NCBI GenBank assembly: GCA_016933315.1
Contig: JAFGBE010000094.1
Span: 1-7,162, forward strand
DNA length: 7,162 nt
Reading direction: 5' to 3'
DNA from: Candidatus Auribacterota bacterium
GTDB taxonomy: Bacteria > Auribacterota > UBA6266
Made by a program: the position numbers and the translations under genes. Of the stretch, positions 5,201 through 7,162 are shown one piece after another. Below the pieces are notes generated by a model. It was not told where the DNA came from. It did not search any database and saw only the letters and a list, made by a program, of their open reading frames with translations. Each line of letters starts with the position of its first letter. The first letter of the stretch is position 1.

Positions 5201-7162
5201 ATGTCTGTTCGTTTATCGGCACCTTTGCTATCATCGCGGGAAGGTCGTCGACACTTTCATAGGCATCCACCACCCTGTTGTTTTCGTCGAGTTCCACGGC
5301 GGTAAAATACCTCATGATAACATGGCCTTCCGGCAGACCTCTTACTGATTTGAATTCCACCGTCTTATCTTTTAAATCCTCCCTGTTGGACATCGGGACA
5401 TCCTGCTCCGTCCTGAACTGTCTTACAATATTGTAATCCCCGTCCACTTCAAAGGCATAATTGGTTCCTTTCGAATAATCAATGTCCATGTTATATTTGA
5501 TGGTTTTCATCCACTGGCTGCCGGTCAGCTCATCAAAATAAAGATATTCTTCCTCAAGAATTTTTCTGATGTCGGGGGGAATCTCATAGGATTTTCTCTT
5601 TATCAGCTTCCCGTCCTGGCTGATTTCCACAGCATCGTAACCCGCTTCCGATATATCCAGCAGGCCGCCGGCCCAGGCGCTGTAACTTGTCATAAGTGCC
5701 GATTCAAGCCTTGATTTCGCGAGAAGATAATCCATGAGGGATTTTTCATAAAGTATTTTATAATATATAAACGGCCTTTCGGGAACATCGCTTTCGCGGA
5801 CTGCTTCTCCGTATGCCGAAAGAGTGATTTCCGACGGCCCTTCCGGGACGATGTGCTGAGGGAACATTGTTACTTCTGCGCTTATTTTCCCGAAATCGAC
5901 CACCCACGGCGCAACCCTTTCGATGGAATCCCTTATCTTAAAACCATCCAACTCAAACGGATTGTATCCGGCAAGAGGGAAAGCAACCCAGCAGGAAGAA
6001 ATATTCGCTTCCGCCTCCGGCGTGAACCAGTTGTCGAAACCGAACCTTCTCATTCTCGGAAGCGTCGCATAAGGCAGGGATGCAGCCTCTTTTGTCCGGG
6101 CGGCTATCCTGGAGAGGTTCTCAAGCGCGTCCTTCGCCTTACCCGAATAATACCCGGCTTTCCGGCTGTTCTCATTGTCCATCTCATAAGCAGCCATCAC
6201 CATATACGCAAGCGCCGCCTGCGAACTGAATTCAGGGGTTATTATCTCCTCCCTGCCTCCCCTTCCTAATTTGTCGGTAAAATCAAAACCTGTTACTCCT
6301 TTTATCTTTGCCCCGTCGGGATGCAGGTAATCGACAGTCACCAGCGCTTTATTAAAATTCTCGACGATTTTCTCTGCCGTATCCTGCCCATCGAATATGG
6401 CATCTCCTTCTGCGGCGTTAAGTATATCGGGCCCAAGAATAATAATAGCCAGCGTGTTGACATCAAGTCCGTATGTCGGGTCAACGACATTATTGAAAGT
6501 GCCTATGGAAAAAAATCCATCTTTCCTGTTATAAACGCCGCTTTGCGCGAGCCATTGAAGTATCTTTTCCCCAACCTTTTCATATTTGTGGTCGCCGGTG
6601 ACCCTGAAAAGCATTTTAAAGAAAGCGTAACAGTCCATATTTTCTTCGGTGGACTTCACCCGGTATTCGGCATTTACAGGATTGGGGTCTTTCCTTATGC
6701 CGCCGTCGACACTCTGCAGAGAAATAAGAAAATCCGCGATTTTAACGGCCGCGTCAAGCCACTTCCGCTCTTTAGTCAGATGGTATTCTTTCAGAAACCC
6801 GATTCCCCAAAAGGCATTGGGGCCGGCGGTAGTATAAAAATCCGAACTCAGGCCGCTTACCAGGTCAACCGTATTGGGGATGTTCCTTTTCTCTTCAAGG
6901 CTTCTCATCGTATCAGCCATTTTCGCCGCTTCCTCTATGCGCCCGCTCATAAGCAATATCTGCTGTGCAATAGCGGCGGCATATGTCGAAGACTGGCCCC
7001 TGTGGATATTCGCTATCCCCTCCGTCGATATCTCGGTGGGGATAAGCCCGGTAGCGGGATACCGGCATTCAAGAAGAAATGAAGTTATTTCCCCAGGCTT
7101 TAACATATCATCCCTGTGCTCCACATCAGCAAGCGGATTGGCAATGATGTCACACCTGCTGA
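2289..7162 (-). CDS. Giant envelope protein: helical toroid, beta-rich repeats, C-terminal membrane anchor (5' end beyond window)
   Basis: I do not recognise a named family for the whole protein. The frame is open from the right edge to TAA at 2291-2289. A GTG at 7124 and an ATG at 7106 are possible starts, but 12 more codons upstream are open, no Shine-Dalgarno precedes the GTG, and no signal peptide is present, so the true start is probably outside. Numbering from GTG 7124 as residue 1: about 15-400 resembles an (alpha/alpha)6 toroid, with paired amphipathic helices and loops such as GPNAFWG (101-107), DGGIRKDPNP (140-149), TEENMD (159-164) and YGLDVNTLA (218-226). Residues about 485-1235 are beta-rich with YD-like hairpins and a charged helical insert near 762-836. 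Residues 1249-1326 are very basic and helical. About 1430-1560 is beta-rich again. A single hydrophobic helix lies at 1578-1597, followed by a basic tail. The topology implies an extracytoplasmic body. It is likely the first gene of a pair with the glucan synthase and may bind, trim or guide its product; that role is inferred. Confidence 0.8.
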   Translation of the reverse strand, partial: SRCDIIANPLADVEHRDDMLKPGEITSFLLECRYPATGLIPTEISTEGIANIHRGQSSTYAAAIAQQILLMSGRIEEAAKMADTMRSLEEKRNIPNTVDLVSGLSSDFYTTAGPNAFWGIGFLKEYHLTKERKWLDAAVKIADFLISLQSVDGGIRKDPNPVNAEYRVKSTEENMDCYAFFKMLFRVTGDHKYEKVGEKILQWLAQSGVYNRKDGFFSIGTFNNVVDPTYGLDVNTLAIIILGPDILNAAEGDAIFDGQDTAEKIVENFNKALVTVDYLHPDGAKIKGVTGFDFTDKLGRGGREEIITPEFSSQAALAYMVMAAYEMDNENSRKAGYYSGKAKDALENLSRIAARTKEAASLPYATLPRMRRFGFDNWFTPEAEANISSCWVAFPLAGYNPFELDGFKIRDSIERVAPWVVDFGKISAEVTMFPQHIVPEGPSEITLSAYGEAVRESDVPERPFIYYKILYEKSLMDYLLAKSRLESALMTSYSAWAGGLLDISEAGYDAVEISQDGKLIKRKSYEIPPDIRKILEEEYLYFDELTGSQWMKTIKYNMDIDYSKGTNYAFEVDGDYNIVRQFRTEQDVPMSNREDLKDKTVEFKSVRGLPEGHVIMRYFTAVELDENNRVVDAYESVDDLPAMIAKVPINEQTYMRFNDATGQERRKLLESGIIPFFDGALAKREEGNFYYAQVLALDTSRRLFSRTYSRDRGTDIVVGTRLLLADWEVDKRTKINSVKYEKGLVDGMAMTIKRPLIGEKPLKTEPLWIFLGKDAINEEIRNLQNIQAGLLEKIDEEADAQVRQSFIKEFDRLNTEMFWLDDKGYLHTISHGLKGAEKLLKEIEKAKIKADASPKEYFSVLGRDIGGRDYRDVYGLVWIGVRDKKSGNLLQVETYDIAGNLKFILAGNIHIDPLTKNVIAETRTDILYDEETNQMIGSHTYVIDMEGNWVTDISESIYKGRTPDKKNYVMEKRIFVKNIDGATVFRDGLPAYETEADYYNMEGELEAKISGDIIAVMGYEDGRELLRDVYVNPLIKIDLNNIENLSNVLKGRQWVYRFRSTGEKPTLREALEKNLIYIAPEERQKAADIILVLVNSQADGEVIDTMVLEEREVINNLQGVYGEEAVSFVVYYMPGDAMGRERLKIMGGRIEIPFEWMSGKPVASRSLSFNLSGQVLSIREILDPARADSVFTGADMENMAALGITSDTLLPGSVEINYRIVTDAAGNPIPTDTISHINVSYLMPEDILSRELAVIKYNVIGKHKGLDIKKHIRRVRNWLGQEMLIEEWDGENNRRKEKTIGKKKEAIIKEWYNEAKTEEETRKALIREIAGEALRAARVDKERWPRTFSELEDLVKNGTIKERNLCVDLARIKSSLENMKGAPAGVLPGLHIIEDDGSLGEIKYFAGMFEYSRDVFSHKGISVPYEKEIKPFSLPAGPPILGLKYFILNSKDFIYDVHTLNGQLIVRARPYIQIRLVNMFPVESGDEQVEYYDPFVPYPYLRPIKIEKNFEPGRQPTGENPGMITIAVFPDNSTVYLNDGWKAQTFMERRPLDIDHWIKSVNYYDEDEELKYKKEHIESKSIYTLKRVGWKTPLALTAGILLAIWLFGLREHLGMLKKRDKRL
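2292..2393 (-). other. C-terminal membrane anchor of the giant protein
   Basis: Residues 1578-1611. WKTPLALTAGILLAIWLFGL (1578-1597) is an uninterrupted hydrophobic span, preceded by charged residues (K1574, R1575) and followed by REHLGMLKKRDKRL. The tail carries seven Arg/Lys in 14 residues. By the positive-inside rule the tail faces the cytoplasm and the 1,570-residue body faces outward. There is no LPXTG-like sorting signal. Confidence 0.75.
3420..5672 (-). repeat. Beta-rich region with irregular YD-like hairpin motifs
   Basis: Residues about 485-1235 of the giant protein contain recurrent short turns of the form hydrophobic/aromatic-[D/N]-x-x-G-x-hydrophobic or close to it. Examples are ISQDGKLI (501-508), EVDGDYNIV (559-567), LDENNRVV (612-619), YDIAGNLKF (883-891), YDEETNQMI (916-924), IDMEGNWV (931-938), YNMEGELE (987-994), FNLSGQVL (1157-1164) and VTDAAGNPI (1209-1217). 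They resemble the turn of RHS/YD repeats but are unevenly spaced and diverged, so this is a protein-level motif series and not a DNA repeat. A charged alpha-helical, possibly coiled-coil insert lies at about 762-836. Confidence 0.45.
5925..7082 (-). other. (alpha/alpha)6-toroid-like domain of the giant protein
   Basis: Residues about 15-400. The opening has TGLIP (25-29), a gap, then TYAAAIAQQILLMSGRIEEA (47-66). This recalls the 'TGL...YDaAlA...L...G..e.A' start of many carbohydrate-active toroids, but the usual Asp after Tyr is Ala (A49). Successive helix pairs follow, with typical turns such as TKERKWLDAAVKIADFLISL (117-136) and TGDHKYEKVGEKILQWL (176-192). Acidic loop residues that could be catalytic are D95, D140, E160/E161, D164, D215, D221, E298 and D364. 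Which of these, if any, is used cannot be told from sequence. It could be a hydrolase, lyase, epimerase or a non-catalytic binding module. Confidence 0.6.

Noticed and set aside
6321..7082. Long plus-strand open frame (253 codons) opposite the giant gene.
   Set aside because: It lies wholly antisense to a much longer coherent coding frame, its translation has no recognisable domain, and there is no ribosome-binding site. The same applies to the other plus-strand frames at 38-1736 and 2433-6269.
1..7162. Eukaryotic origin of the sequence, suggested by a callose-synthase-like gene.
   Set aside because: No introns in over 7 kb of coding sequence, a 46-base gap with a Shine-Dalgarno-like sequence and tandem same-strand genes all indicate a bacterium. 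Contamination still deserves a check with the whole contig.

Overview
The window holds two very large protein-coding genes, both on the minus strand and both cut by the window edge. There is almost no non-coding DNA, no RNA gene, no mobile element and no CRISPR array. Compact layout, a 46-base gap, a purine-rich ribosome-binding region before the downstream start and long intron-free frames all point to a bacterium. A large envelope protein with a basic C-terminal membrane anchor suggests a diderm. The style (giant polysaccharide-related proteins, moderate GC) recalls uncultured groups such as Omnitrophota or other PVC-like lineages, but this is an impression and not a demonstrated assignment.

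Reading in the direction of transcription (right to left), 7162-2289 encodes at least 1623 residues of a very large protein whose true N-terminus lies beyond the right edge. It has a helical toroid resembling the (alpha/alpha)6 folds of carbohydrate-active enzymes, then a long beta-rich region with irregular YD-like hairpin motifs, a basic helical island, further beta-rich sequence, and a single C-terminal transmembrane helix with a basic tail. It probably sits outside the cytoplasmic membrane.

After 46 bases with no visible terminator, a second gene starts at 2242 and runs off the left edge (747 residues visible). By motif order it is a homologue of the eukaryotic 1,3-beta-glucan synthases (plant callose synthase / fungal FKS1, family GT48). 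Recognisable counterparts are an FKS1 domain-1-like segment, the segment leading into the first membrane helix, a membrane cluster, the linker after it, the 'IWN...EDLIS' segment, the 'NSLFM.MP...FSVLTPYYNE' segment, the 'RIWAS..TQTL.RT' segment and the segment before the acceptor/donor core. The window ends just before the most diagnostic GT48 block.

Together they suggest a bacterial synthase-dependent polysaccharide system: an inner-membrane GT48-like glucan synthase co-transcribed with a membrane-anchored extracytoplasmic toroid protein. The arrangement is loosely parallel to cellulose (BcsA with BcsZ) or alginate systems, where a periplasmic (alpha/alpha) barrel enzyme accompanies the synthase. 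GT48 enzymes are known mainly from eukaryotes, so this pair is the exciting content of the window. The product (beta-1,3-glucan or another polymer) cannot be read from the sequence.
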